Assembly: GCA_000432735.1 (NCBI GenBank)
Contig: FR887828.1
Span: 33,226 to 51,852 of the forward strand
Direction of reading: 5' to 3'
Source: Bacteroides sp. CAG:443
Lineage (GTDB): Bacteria > Bacteroidota > Bacteroidia > Bacteroidales > Bacteroidaceae
Length of the DNA stretch: 18,627 bases
Positions 6,506 through 15,235 of the stretch are shown here, piece after piece. Position 1 is the first letter of the stretch; the number at the start of each line of letters is the position of its first letter. Both the position numbers and the translations under genes were made by a program. Under the pieces are notes generated by a model, which saw only the letters and a program-made list of their open reading frames with translations, was not told the origin of the DNA and searched no databases.

Positions 6506-9500
6506 TTACCTGCCTTCTCTCCGATTTGTTGGCGAATAAATTCAGATGGAGTCATACCAAACTTTTCCTTAAAATGTTTGGTGAAAACCTTGGGTGAGTT
6601 GTACCCCAATTTATAGGCAATCTCTGCTATTTGGAGCTGACTTTCTGTCAAAAGTTGCTGAGCACGTTTCATGCGGATGAGCCGAATGAATTCGAGAGCG
6701 TTTTTACCTGTGAGCTTGACGATCTTCTTGTACAGGTATCCCCGCGAAATATTTAATTTCTCAGCTAATTCTTCTACGGAAAAATCGGCGTTATTGATAT
6801 TGTCTTCAACAATTTGGATGGCTTTCTCTACAAACTGGCGGTCAAGGGGTGTGATGGCAATATGACTTGGTTCTATTTTCAGTTGTTCGTCAAACAGTTC
6901 ATGTTTTTTTAAGCTTCTTTCAATGAGCTTGCTAATGCGCAGTTTCAATATCTCCATATTGAAAGGTTTAGTAATGTAGTCGTCTGCACCGTTATTCAGC
7001 CCTTCCAGCTGGTATTCTTCACTGGCTCGGGCTGTGAGCAAGATGACAGGAATGTGCGAAGTAAGGATATCGTTTTTGATAGTGGAACACAATTCCAGTC
7101 CGTTCATGTCCGGCATCATGATATCACTGACAACAATGTCTGCGTTTTCCGTTTTCAGTATTTCCAACGCATCTTTTCCGTTAGTTGCTTTCAGTACATT
7201 ATAGCTAGTAGAAAGGCAAGCACTCAGGAAGTCAAGAAAATCACTATTGTCATCTACCAACAGAATAGTATAGTTGTATTCAGTTTCCCCCGTAGATGGC
7301 GTCTGAAGATTTTTATTTTCATTGCTAGTAACCTCTTGTGGCATGGATTGTGTACCGGTGTGCATAGGCAGGGTGACAGTAAAGATGCTTCCTTTGGGGA
7401 TATTGGTGGAAACCTGAATGTTTCCCTTGTGCATTTTTACGTATTCGGCTACGAGGTACAATCCTATTCCGCTTCCACCTAAGTGGTTTTCCCGACGTTC
7501 TGCCTGATAAAAACATTGGAAAATCTTTTCCTGTTGACCGGCATCGATACCACATCCGGTATCGCAGAATTGCATCACAACATTACCTGCCACGATATTA
7601 ATTTTGATTTCAATGCTGCCACCATCTTCGATAAATTTAAAGGCATTAGACAACAGATTCATGACTATTTTTCGTACTTTGTCATAGTCAAAATCCATAG
7701 GAATACTAGGTTGCTGACTGGTAAACTTATAACTGATCCCCCTCTTTTGGGCTATGCTTTCGAACGACTGGAACTGGTCTTTTACCAAACGAACGATATC
7801 ACTATGAATATATTGGATGGTCTCTCCGTGAGCGTCTAGCTTACGGAAATTAAGCAATTGGTTTATCAGTTCTAACAGATAACGAGCGTTATTCTGCACT
7901 GTGTAAAGCAAGCTGTTTTTGTACTGTGGGTATTTGTTTAAAAACTCCTCAAGCGGATTGATGATGAGCGAAAGGGGAGTCCGCAATTCATGGCTGACAT
8001 TAGCAAAGAATTGCATTTTCAAATCTGTCAGTCTCTGTTGGCGTTCGTTTTCCTGTTCTATAGCTTTCAGAGCTTCAATTCTTTTGCGTTTGACATGAAA
8101 ATGGACGATGAATCCCCATACAACCGCCAGAATGGCGACCGTGAAGAGACAATAAGCCCACCATGTCCGATACCAAGGTGGCAAGATGTGTATTATGAGG
8201 GTCTTAACATCAGGTGACCACATGCATTCGGAATTACATGCTCTGACTTGTAGTTCATATTTACCCGGTGGGAGCAAGGAAAGTTCTATCTGATTGTCAG
8301 CGGTGTAGTTCCATTGGCTTGATTGTCCCTTAAAACGATAGGCATAGCGTGTTTTGCGCGATTCAATAAAGTTTAGGGTCGAAAAATAGAGCCGTAAAGA
8401 AGGGATTTCTCTCTCTAAAATGATTTCGGAGGCACATTCGGGAGATTTGCCGTTAAGCATTTGCGACAAGGAGTAATACTGTGGTTCGATATCTGTAAGG
8501 TAGACTTTCGCTTTATAGGTATCGTGAACTATCTCTTGTGGAATGATGGTAGTATAACCATTAGGGGTGCCCACAAGAATGTTACCATTACGCAGTTTAT
8601 ATAAAGCTCGTTCGCTGACATCGTTTGAGATAATTCCGTCCTCCACGTCATAGTTGGTGATATTGAACGTTCCTTGTGACAGGTTAATGCGGGCAATTCC
8701 ATTGCAGGTCCCTACCCATATCTGCCGATTATTGTCTTCGACAATGGCAGTTACCATGTTGGCAGACAAACCGTTGTTATGATTTATATATCCTATGCTA
8801 TCAGTATGGAGATTCCACCAGGCAAGACCTTGACTTCCACCCATCCAAAGGATACCTCGACTATCTTTATAAATGGTATAAAGGGACTGTTTTTCCAATA
8901 TCTGGCTGTTCCTTTTGTTTTTGTTTATAAAATGGAACTGCTTGGTATTTGTATTAAGATACATGAGTCCTACCGAAGTGGCAGCAAACAAGGTGTCGTT
9001 GCCGATGTATAGTAGTTCCCCGATGCCATATTTGCCTTGCTTGCTGAAAAGGGTTTCTATTTTTTGTGTCCGGATGTCCAGTTTTTGAATATTACCGTTC
9101 AGGAGTCCTACCAATATGTTTCCCTCCTTGTCCTCCTGTATGCCGTAGACATCATTGCTCAGCAGTCCGCTATTCCGACTGGTGTACTGGGTTATTTTAC
9201 CGCGATCGTAGCAAAGTAGCCCGTTTTGAAAACTGCCTAACCATAGTCTGTCCCGACTATCTTTCTTGATGGTAATAATGACGTTTGCAGGTGTGGTTAT
9301 TTGCTGGGGCATCGGATCGTTATGCATTTGGCGCATCAGTCCTCCGCCATCCGTTCCATACCAAATGGAAACAGAGTCTTCACAAAATGAAATGATTTCA
9401 TTATACTGATATAGTTTCTGGTTCAAGAATACTTGCGACTGGGGTACATAGTAAGATACTCCATGCCTGAAATTACCTATCCAAACAATACCTTCCCTAT

Positions 9501-10470
9501 CTATGTGTATGGCGCTGAGATTATTACTGGCAAGAGTATGAGATTTTAACGAATTATGTGTAAATTGAGTAAGGTCACCCGATTGCAATTGATAAATAAA
9601 TGCACCAAGGTGGCTAGTGATGAGCCACATATTTCCATTGGAATCTTCTGCAATGGTACGAATCCGGTTGAACTGTTCGTTGTGGGTGGGCAATTTAATC
9701 TCTTGCCATTCCGTCTGGAGATTTTTTTTATATAAGAGCAGGCTATTCTGAAAAGTGTGTACCCAGATGCCGTCGTTACGGTCTACATAAATTTTGGGAT
9801 AGTGCTTTCTCAGCAGGTCCCCATATTCGTACGGAATATGGATTTCCTGATTGAGTGACGAGTTTATATCAGTAAGATATAGTTTTCCATCATTGTAAAT
9901 AGAATAAAGATATTTGCCTGTGACAAAAAGGTCGGAAATAGTACTATCCATCAGTGGGTATATTTTTGTCATTTTCTGCTGTGGATAATACAAGTAGATT
10001 TTATGATCGTCATACACCCATAGGTATTTCATTTCACGGTTCATTCCTGCCATGAAGATAGTATCGCAAAATATGTTGAAATTATGAATCCGGTCTTTAC
10101 AGTTAGGATCGAATTTGCCTGTTTGGTAGTCGTAAATGGCATAACCTTGTTCAGTACCAATCCAAATATTACCGTCCCAATCCTCAAAGATGTTGTTGAT
10201 GCGGTTATCGGGTAAATTGTCTGTATCCTGGTAATATTGCTGGAAATTATAGGAATCATAACGGTTTAAGCCAGAATTAGTACCGATCCACAAGAATCCT
10301 CGGCTATCTCGGTACAGACAGTTGATATTGTTATTGGAAAGACCTTCCGAGGTGGTAATTTGCCTAAACATAACCTGTTCGATAACATTGGCTTGTAAAC
10401 GAGTAGATATAAATATAGGATTTATGCATAGTACCAGAATACAAATGGAAAGAAAAGTTGGTTTATTCAT
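6499..10470 (-). CDS. Hybrid two-component system sensor kinase/response regulator (HTCS)
   Basis: This 1323-residue single-chain regulator matches the HTCS family that controls PULs in Bacteroidetes. A signal peptide/membrane anchor (1-27) is followed by a periplasmic sensor made of two beta-propellers (about 35-640), seen as a dozen or more repeats of the type GFLWIGTNSGLNRYD or QIWVGTCNGIARIN. Then come a Y_Y_Y domain (about 690-760), a membrane helix (768-792), a HisKA domain with phospho-acceptor H827 in FFANVSHELRTP, a HATPase domain (N-box NLLSNAFKF, DTGCGID with D970, GGSGIGLYL), a receiver domain with D1116 in VVSDIMMP and K1168 in ITKPF, and an AraC-type DNA-binding domain (about 1215-1313). 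All key residues are intact. It is divergent from the epimerase-susCD-GH5 operon, its likely target, and upstream of GH9. The sensed ligand is presumably an oligosaccharide of the PUL's substrate. Confidence 0.97.
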   Translation of the reverse strand: MNKPTFLSICILVLCINPIFISTRLQANVIEQVMFRQITTSEGLSNNNINCLYRDSRGFLWIGTNSGLNRYDSYNFQQYYQDTDNLPDNRINNIFEDWDGNIWIGTEQGYAIYDYQTGKFDPNCKDRIHNFNIFCDTIFMAGMNREMKYLWVYDDHKIYLYYPQQKMTKIYPLMDSTISDLFVTGKYLYSIYNDGKLYLTDINSSLNQEIHIPYEYGDLLRKHYPKIYVDRNDGIWVHTFQNSLLLYKKNLQTEWQEIKLPTHNEQFNRIRTIAEDSNGNMWLITSHLGAFIYQLQSGDLTQFTHNSLKSHTLASNNLSAIHIDREGIVWIGNFRHGVSYYVPQSQVFLNQKLYQYNEIISFCEDSVSIWYGTDGGGLMRQMHNDPMPQQITTPANVIITIKKDSRDRLWLGSFQNGLLCYDRGKITQYTSRNSGLLSNDVYGIQEDKEGNILVGLLNGNIQKLDIRTQKIETLFSKQGKYGIGELLYIGNDTLFAATSVGLMYLNTNTKQFHFINKNKRNSQILEKQSLYTIYKDSRGILWMGGSQGLAWWNLHTDSIGYINHNNGLSANMVTAIVEDNNRQIWVGTCNGIARINLSQGTFNITNYDVEDGIISNDVSERALYKLRNGNILVGTPNGYTTIIPQEIVHDTYKAKVYLTDIEPQYYSLSQMLNGKSPECASEIILEREIPSLRLYFSTLNFIESRKTRYAYRFKGQSSQWNYTADNQIELSLLPPGKYELQVRACNSECMWSPDVKTLIIHILPPWYRTWWAYCLFTVAILAVVWGFIVHFHVKRKRIEALKAIEQENERQQRLTDLKMQFFANVSHELRTPLSLIINPLEEFLNKYPQYKNSLLYTVQNNARYLLELINQLLNFRKLDAHGETIQYIHSDIVRLVKDQFQSFESIAQKRGISYKFTSQQPSIPMDFDYDKVRKIVMNLLSNAFKFIEDGGSIEIKINIVAGNVVMQFCDTGCGIDAGQQEKIFQCFYQAERRENHLGGSGIGLYLVAEYVKMHKGNIQVSTNIPKGSIFTVTLPMHTGTQSMPQEVTSNENKNLQTPSTGETEYNYTILLVDDNSDFLDFLSACLSTSYNVLKATNGKDALEILKTENADIVVSDIMMPDMNGLELCSTIKNDILTSHIPVILLTARASEEYQLEGLNNGADDYITKPFNMEILKLRISKLIERSLKKHELFDEQLKIEPSHIAITPLDRQFVEKAIQIVEDNINNADFSVEELAEKLNISRGYLYKKIVKLTGKNALEFIRLIRMKRAQQLLTESQLQIAEIAYKLGYNSPKVFTKHFKEKFGMTPSEFIRQQIGEKAGKA

Positions 10471-10494
10471 AATGTATTTCGTTTAAACAGATTA

Positions 10495-10502
10495 CAAATC
10501 TA
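10495..10502 (-). promoter_or_regulatory. -7 promoter box of the HTCS gene
   Basis: The minus strand reads TAGATTTG, matching TAnnTTTG, 24 bases before the HTCS ATG at 10470. A TTG lies upstream but at too long a spacing for a standard -33 box, so the call rests on the -7 match. Confidence 0.45.
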
Positions 10503-10562
10503 TTCAAAAAAAGTAAGCTATAAAAGAGACAATAGGTGCCATATTTATAGTATAACGTACTT

Positions 10563-10625
10563 ATTTGTATCATAACCGAGGCATGGATTCAAATATATAC
10601 TTCTTTGGAAACATTTATGTCATTA
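10563..10625. promoter_or_regulatory. Candidate operator half-sites in the divergent HTCS/operon region
   Basis: The 239-base gap between the HTCS gene and the epimerase carries two similar sites, ATTTGTATCATAA (10563-10575) and ATTTATGTCATTA (10613-10625), matching at 10 of 13 bases and placed exactly 50 bases apart, upstream of the operon's -7 box. Direct repeats on one helix face would suit a dimeric AraC-type regulator such as the HTCS. The AT-richness means a chance match cannot be excluded. Confidence 0.22.
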
Positions 10626-10665
10626 AAATTGAAGCAGGCTTAACATAATAGGATAATAAAAAACA

Positions 10666-10673
10666 TAAATTTG
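10666..10673 (+). promoter_or_regulatory. -7 promoter box of the epimerase-susCD-GH5 operon
   Basis: TAAATTTG matches the Bacteroides -7 consensus. Transcription would begin near 10680, about 30 bases before the ATG at 10710. A TTG that could extend the epimerase frame (10671) lies inside this box, so it cannot be a start on this transcript. No -33 element is evident, as expected for a promoter that needs an activator. Confidence 0.5.
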
Positions 10674-10709
10674 TCACATACAAAGTTGAGAAGTATAGCT
10701 ATTACCACT

Positions 10710-11969
10710 ATGAAAAACAGATTTCTCATTTTCATTTGCACCGCAACATTATTGTGGACAACAGATTTTTCTGCGAAAGCACAATCCATACCTATTGATG
10801 TTTTACGCAGTGAAATCGTATCGGACCTAAAAAACAACATTCTTCCCTTCTGGGAGAAACATATCGTTGACCCTGCGGGAGGTTTCTATGGAATGGTAGG
10901 GAGAGATGGAACTCCTGTAATGGATGCTCCAAAAGGTAGCGTACTGAATGCTCGTATCCTATGGACTTTTTCAACGGCCTACCGCCTGTATGGCAATGAA
11001 GCTTATAAAAAGTTGGCAGACCGCGCGCAACATTATTTCATTAATCAATTCATTGATCCTCATTATGGCGGTGTATATTGGTCTGTTAAAGCTGATTGCA
11101 CACCGTTAGAAACGGATAAACAAACCTGCGCATGCGCGTATGCCATTTATGGCTTGTCTGAACATTTCAGGGCAACCGGTAATCTGGAAAGTCTGCAAAA
11201 ATCCATTGATATTTATAGAATCATGGAAGAAAAAATAAAAGACCCCACAAAGGGCGGGTACATAGAATCGTTCACCCGTAAGTGGGGAATTCCTAAGAGA
11301 CAAGGTTTCGACGGCAACCCCAATGCAACCAAGACATTGACCCATATCCATATATTGGAGGCTTATACTTCTTTATATAAGGTATGGAGAGACAATGGCT
11401 TACGCAGACGATTAAGTAAATTGATTGACATATTGACTACCTATTTGTATGATTCCCATACACACCACCTAATTCCATCTTGCGATTCAAACTGGAATAA
11501 TCTGGATGACATAGATTCTTACGGTCATGATATTGAAGCCTCCTGGCTGCTAATAGAGGCCGCAAAGACATTAGGTGATCCGCAAGTTTTTGACAAATCC
11601 AAAGAAATAGCTTTGGAACTTGTGGATACTTCCTTGAAAGAAGGCATTGACACGGCAACAGGAGCTATGATGTATGAAAGACGTGGCAACAGTATCAGAA
11701 ACTATTTTTCATGGTGGTGTCAAGCGGAGACTGTGGTAGGCTGCATCAATGCCTGGCAACTAACAGGTAATATATCTTACCTGAACAGTGCCATACATAC
11801 GTGGAACTTCATCAAAGAAAAGATGATAGACCGAGAATGCGGTGAATGGTTCCGCACGGTTTCTGCTGATGGAATTCCCCGTTACAATGAGCCTAAAGCC
11901 AGCCTGTGGAATTGTCCGTATCACAACAGTCGGATGGGATTTATGGCAGATGAATGGATCAGTGAATAA
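10710..11969 (+). CDS. Exported cellobiose 2-epimerase-like protein (AGE superfamily)
   Basis: This 419-residue (alpha/alpha)6-barrel epimerase belongs to the N-acylglucosamine 2-epimerase/cellobiose 2-epimerase family, which interconverts reducing-end glucose and mannose in beta-1,4-linked disaccharides. Active-site blocks are intact: NARILWTFS (R82, W85), THIHILEAYTSLYKVW (H214), YGHDIEASWLL (H273, E276), SWWCQAE (W335, W336) and WNCPYHNSRM (H405). The last block, with KASLWNCPYHNSRM, is closer to cellobiose 2-epimerases than to GlcNAc epimerases. Unlike the classical cytoplasmic enzymes, it starts with a clear signal peptide (MKNRFLIFICTATLLW, cleavage near AKA-QS), so it should act in the periplasm. 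The ATG at 10710 is preferred over an in-frame TTG at 10671 because it begins the signal peptide directly and the TTG overlaps the promoter. It is first in an operon with susC 41 bases downstream. Family sure; exact substrate inferred. Confidence 0.88.
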   Translation: MKNRFLIFICTATLLWTTDFSAKAQSIPIDVLRSEIVSDLKNNILPFWEKHIVDPAGGFYGMVGRDGTPVMDAPKGSVLNARILWTFSTAYRLYGNEAYKKLADRAQHYFINQFIDPHYGGVYWSVKADCTPLETDKQTCACAYAIYGLSEHFRATGNLESLQKSIDIYRIMEEKIKDPTKGGYIESFTRKWGIPKRQGFDGNPNATKTLTHIHILEAYTSLYKVWRDNGLRRRLSKLIDILTTYLYDSHTHHLIPSCDSNWNNLDDIDSYGHDIEASWLLIEAAKTLGDPQVFDKSKEIALELVDTSLKEGIDTATGAMMYERRGNSIRNYFSWWCQAETVVGCINAWQLTGNISYLNSAIHTWNFIKEKMIDRECGEWFRTVSADGIPRYNEPKASLWNCPYHNSRMGFMADEWISE

Positions 11970-12010
11970 CATTCTTAACCTATAATTGTTAATTTAAATC
12001 AAGTAAAATT

Positions 12011-15000
12011 ATGAAAAACTATTTGAGCCAAAAACTGGTATGTTTGACCTTGTTATCCCTCTTGGGAACAGGACAAATGGCAAGTGCAAATGCTACCTTT
12101 AGGACGGAAAAACCACATCTACAAACAACTCAGCAGTCGTTTACGGTTACGGGTACAATTGTAGATTCTGCGGGAGAAGCTATTATTGGAGCGAGTATTC
12201 TTTTGAAAGGTACAACGATTGGTGTTGTTTCCGATTTTGATGGTAACTTTAGCTTAAATATACCGAAACCTGGAACTTTGGAGATTTCGTATATGGGTTA
12301 TAAAACTCAGGAAATCGCGGTTACTGCGACCACTCCTGCTCTCCGTATTGTCCTGAAGGATGATACTGAAATGTTAGATGATGTGGTAGTCATTGGTTAC
12401 GGTGTTGTAAAGAAATCAGACCTTACGGGTTCCGTAACCTCTGTGAAATCTGAGGACTTAATGAAACGTAATCCTATCGACGTCGGCCAAGGTCTTCAAG
12501 GTGCGGCAGCTGGTGTACAGGTATTACGTAACTCAGGTGATCCACGTGGTGGAACAACCATCAGAATCCGTGGTGTAGCTACGGTAAACGGTTCGGCTGA
12601 TCCTCTGTATGTAGTAGATGGTGTACAAGCGGGGACAAGCATCGATTTTCTGAATCCCAGCGATATTGAGAGCATTGAAATTTTAAAAGATGCCTCGGCT
12701 ACCGCCATTTATGGTTCTCAGGGTGCCAACGGTGTAATTATGATTACCACGAAACAGGGTCTAAAAGGGAAAGCGCGTCTGGACATTACAGCCAACTGGG
12801 GTATTAGCCAAAGCACTAACAGCTTGGATGTAGGAACCATCCAAGACTTTGTGAAGGCTGTCCGCATAGCCAAGCAGCACGATGGAACACCTTTTACCGA
12901 ACAGGCTTGGGCAAACCCATCATTGGACAGCCGCTTGCATAACATCGATTGGCAGGATGTAATGACACGTGCAGCTTTGCAGCAAAATTATAACTTGTCT
13001 GTTTCGGGCGGTACGGAGAATACACAAGCACGTATATCTTTCGGTTACCTTGATAATGAAGGAATTGTCGTTCAGTCACAATTCCAACGTTTCACCACAC
13101 GATTAAATGTGACACATACAGTGAAGGACTTCATCCATTTGGGTGCAAGTGTAGCTTTTGTGTATGGCCATTATCAAGGCAGTGGTAATGCTTACGATTT
13201 TGCGGCGGCTATCCCGTCGATGGATACGGTTGATGAAACCGGAACTTTAATTAATGTGCCTATCCAATGGCCGGACGGTACATGGGGACACTATAAGAAA
13301 GAAACCGCCGGTGATATCGAAAAAAACACAGATAATCTGTATGCCGCAGCAATGGAACGTGATAGTCGGAACCGCTACCACCAAGTGCTGACTAATGCAA
13401 ACTTGGATATCGATATTATAGACGGTCTGAAATTTCATACGGTATTCAGTTATAATAATAATGAGCGAGAATCTGATACATATTCACCAGTAAATCCGAG
13501 AACTGCTTATGCGGAAAATCTTCCGGATAACTTTTCTATGAGTCATAACAGTTACAATACAGTGGGTATCGAATCTTATTTCACGTATGATTTGACCAAG
13601 AATATCCATCGTTTAGGCTTAATGGCTGGTTATTCTGCCAATAGTACTCGTAGCAAGGATTTATATGGCATCGGTTACAATATGCCAGCTCCTAACATTC
13701 GTCGGATTGAGTTGACTACCGAACCTTCTTCCAAAAATGTGACGGGCGGTTACGGATTACCGGTACGGTTTGTGTCTTGGTATGGTAGGTTAAACTATAC
13801 GTTGAAAGACCGTTATCTGCTTACGGCAACAGTACGTCGGGACGGTTCGTCAAACTTCGGAGCCGGAAACCGATGGGGTACATTTCCTTCGGCATCATTG
13901 GCATGGCGCTTGTCTGAAGAAGAATTCATCAAAAACCTTGGACTATTCAATAATTTGAAACTCCGTTTTGGCTGGGGACAAACTGGTAATGCAGGTAATG
14001 CAACCAATTTGTCGGTTGAACAAATAACTTCCCAATACATGATGTATTATTGGTGGAAGAACGGGGCAACCGTTACAGCTCCGGGACTTGCCAAGGAAGT
14101 AGAAGTCGATACGAACCTGAAATGGGAAACCAATGAGCAATTCAATGTTGGTCTAGATTTAGGTTTCTTCAACAATAAGCTGAATATTACGATGGATTAC
14201 TTTATTCGTTCAGCCAAAGACCTGTTACTTTACAAGGCTGTCCGTCCTTCTACCGGATTTGAGAGCGTATATACTAATGCCGGAGAAATCCGTAACAGAG
14301 GCTTTGAATTTTCAATTAACTACAATACGCAAATTGGAAAAGACTGGAGCATTAACGCTACATTAACTGGCTCAACTTTAAAGAACGAAGCTGTAAATGT
14401 TGGTGACGATATCTTTGAATCAAGTAACGTCGATACTGGTTACTATTGGGACAATTACAGCATTACCCGCAACGGATATCCAGTAGGCTCTTTCTATGGT
14501 TGGGTAGTAGAAGGCATCTTCCAGAACCAAGCAGAAATTGATGCAGCCAATGCCGCTGCGGCCGCTGCTACAAATGGTAGTACCCAATATTATCAGTTTG
14601 GCAATAATGCTGTCAAACCGGGAGATTACAAATACAAAGACATAAATGGCGACGGTTATGTAAATGATGATGACCGTACAATTCTAGGCAATGGCTATCC
14701 GACCTTCAACTTCGGTCTGACCCTTGGAGTAAACTACAAAGCTTTTGATTTCTCTGCCAACATTTACGGTGTATTCGGACAAGACATCTTGTCTTATTCC
14801 GCAGCTCGCCTGAATACTATCTACAATGCTCGTTCCGGTTATCAGAACTGCTTAGTTGACTATATGGAGAATGCTTGGAGCGAACAGAATCCTACAGGTA
14901 TCTATTCCCGCCTTACTCGCGACGACCAGAATCATAACGTACGTGTATCTAATATTTACGTGAAGAATGGCAACTTTGTGAAGATTGGTAACGTGCAATT

Positions 15001-15211
15001 AGGATACACTTTGCCGAAAAATTGGGTGAAAACTGCACGTATGGAAAATGTACGCGTTTATTTAGGTATAGACAATTTAGCAACAATTTCCGGATACAAT
15101 AAATACGGTAATCCTGAAATCGGTAATTCAAGTGTATTACAAACTGGTTTTGACTATGGCCGTTATCCTTTCCCGCGAACTTACAATATTGGCTTGAGTG
15201 TTCAATTTTAA
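12011..15211 (+). CDS. SusC-like TonB-dependent outer-membrane oligosaccharide transporter
   Basis: This 1066-residue protein is a SusC/RagA transporter. After a signal peptide (to about ASA at 24-26) comes a carboxypeptidase-regulatory-like domain (about 45-130, TGTIVDSAGEAIIGASI through ISYMGYKTQEI), then the plug domain (about 135-245) with the SusC signatures DDVVVIGYGVVKKSDLTGSV and DPLYVVDGV, IEILKDASATAIYGSQGANG, and the 22-strand barrel ending in NIGLSVQF. Late in the barrel there is an aspartate-rich loop, DINGDGYVNDDDRTILG, common in SusC proteins, preceded by an alanine-rich stretch. It imports oligosaccharides using TonB energy together with the SusD lid encoded 24 bases downstream. 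It sits between the epimerase and susD in one operon, under likely HTCS control. Full length and intact; substrate inferred only from the neighbouring enzymes. Confidence 0.97.
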   Translation: MKNYLSQKLVCLTLLSLLGTGQMASANATFRTEKPHLQTTQQSFTVTGTIVDSAGEAIIGASILLKGTTIGVVSDFDGNFSLNIPKPGTLEISYMGYKTQEIAVTATTPALRIVLKDDTEMLDDVVVIGYGVVKKSDLTGSVTSVKSEDLMKRNPIDVGQGLQGAAAGVQVLRNSGDPRGGTTIRIRGVATVNGSADPLYVVDGVQAGTSIDFLNPSDIESIEILKDASATAIYGSQGANGVIMITTKQGLKGKARLDITANWGISQSTNSLDVGTIQDFVKAVRIAKQHDGTPFTEQAWANPSLDSRLHNIDWQDVMTRAALQQNYNLSVSGGTENTQARISFGYLDNEGIVVQSQFQRFTTRLNVTHTVKDFIHLGASVAFVYGHYQGSGNAYDFAAAIPSMDTVDETGTLINVPIQWPDGTWGHYKKETAGDIEKNTDNLYAAAMERDSRNRYHQVLTNANLDIDIIDGLKFHTVFSYNNNERESDTYSPVNPRTAYAENLPDNFSMSHNSYNTVGIESYFTYDLTKNIHRLGLMAGYSANSTRSKDLYGIGYNMPAPNIRRIELTTEPSSKNVTGGYGLPVRFVSWYGRLNYTLKDRYLLTATVRRDGSSNFGAGNRWGTFPSASLAWRLSEEEFIKNLGLFNNLKLRFGWGQTGNAGNATNLSVEQITSQYMMYYWWKNGATVTAPGLAKEVEVDTNLKWETNEQFNVGLDLGFFNNKLNITMDYFIRSAKDLLLYKAVRPSTGFESVYTNAGEIRNRGFEFSINYNTQIGKDWSINATLTGSTLKNEAVNVGDDIFESSNVDTGYYWDNYSITRNGYPVGSFYGWVVEGIFQNQAEIDAANAAAAAATNGSTQYYQFGNNAVKPGDYKYKDINGDGYVNDDDRTILGNGYPTFNFGLTLGVNYKAFDFSANIYGVFGQDILSYSAARLNTIYNARSGYQNCLVDYMENAWSEQNPTGIYSRLTRDDQNHNVRVSNIYVKNGNFVKIGNVQLGYTLPKNWVKTARMENVRVYLGIDNLATISGYNKYGNPEIGNSSVLQTGFDYGRYPFPRTYNIGLSVQF

Positions 15212-15235
15212 GTAACGTAATAAAAAATTATACTT

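Noticed and set aside
10671..10709. Upstream TTG start adding 13 residues to the epimerase
   Set aside because: The TTG lies within the -7 box TAAATTTG, and the extension would put a non-signal segment before a perfectly normal signal peptide starting at the ATG at 10710.
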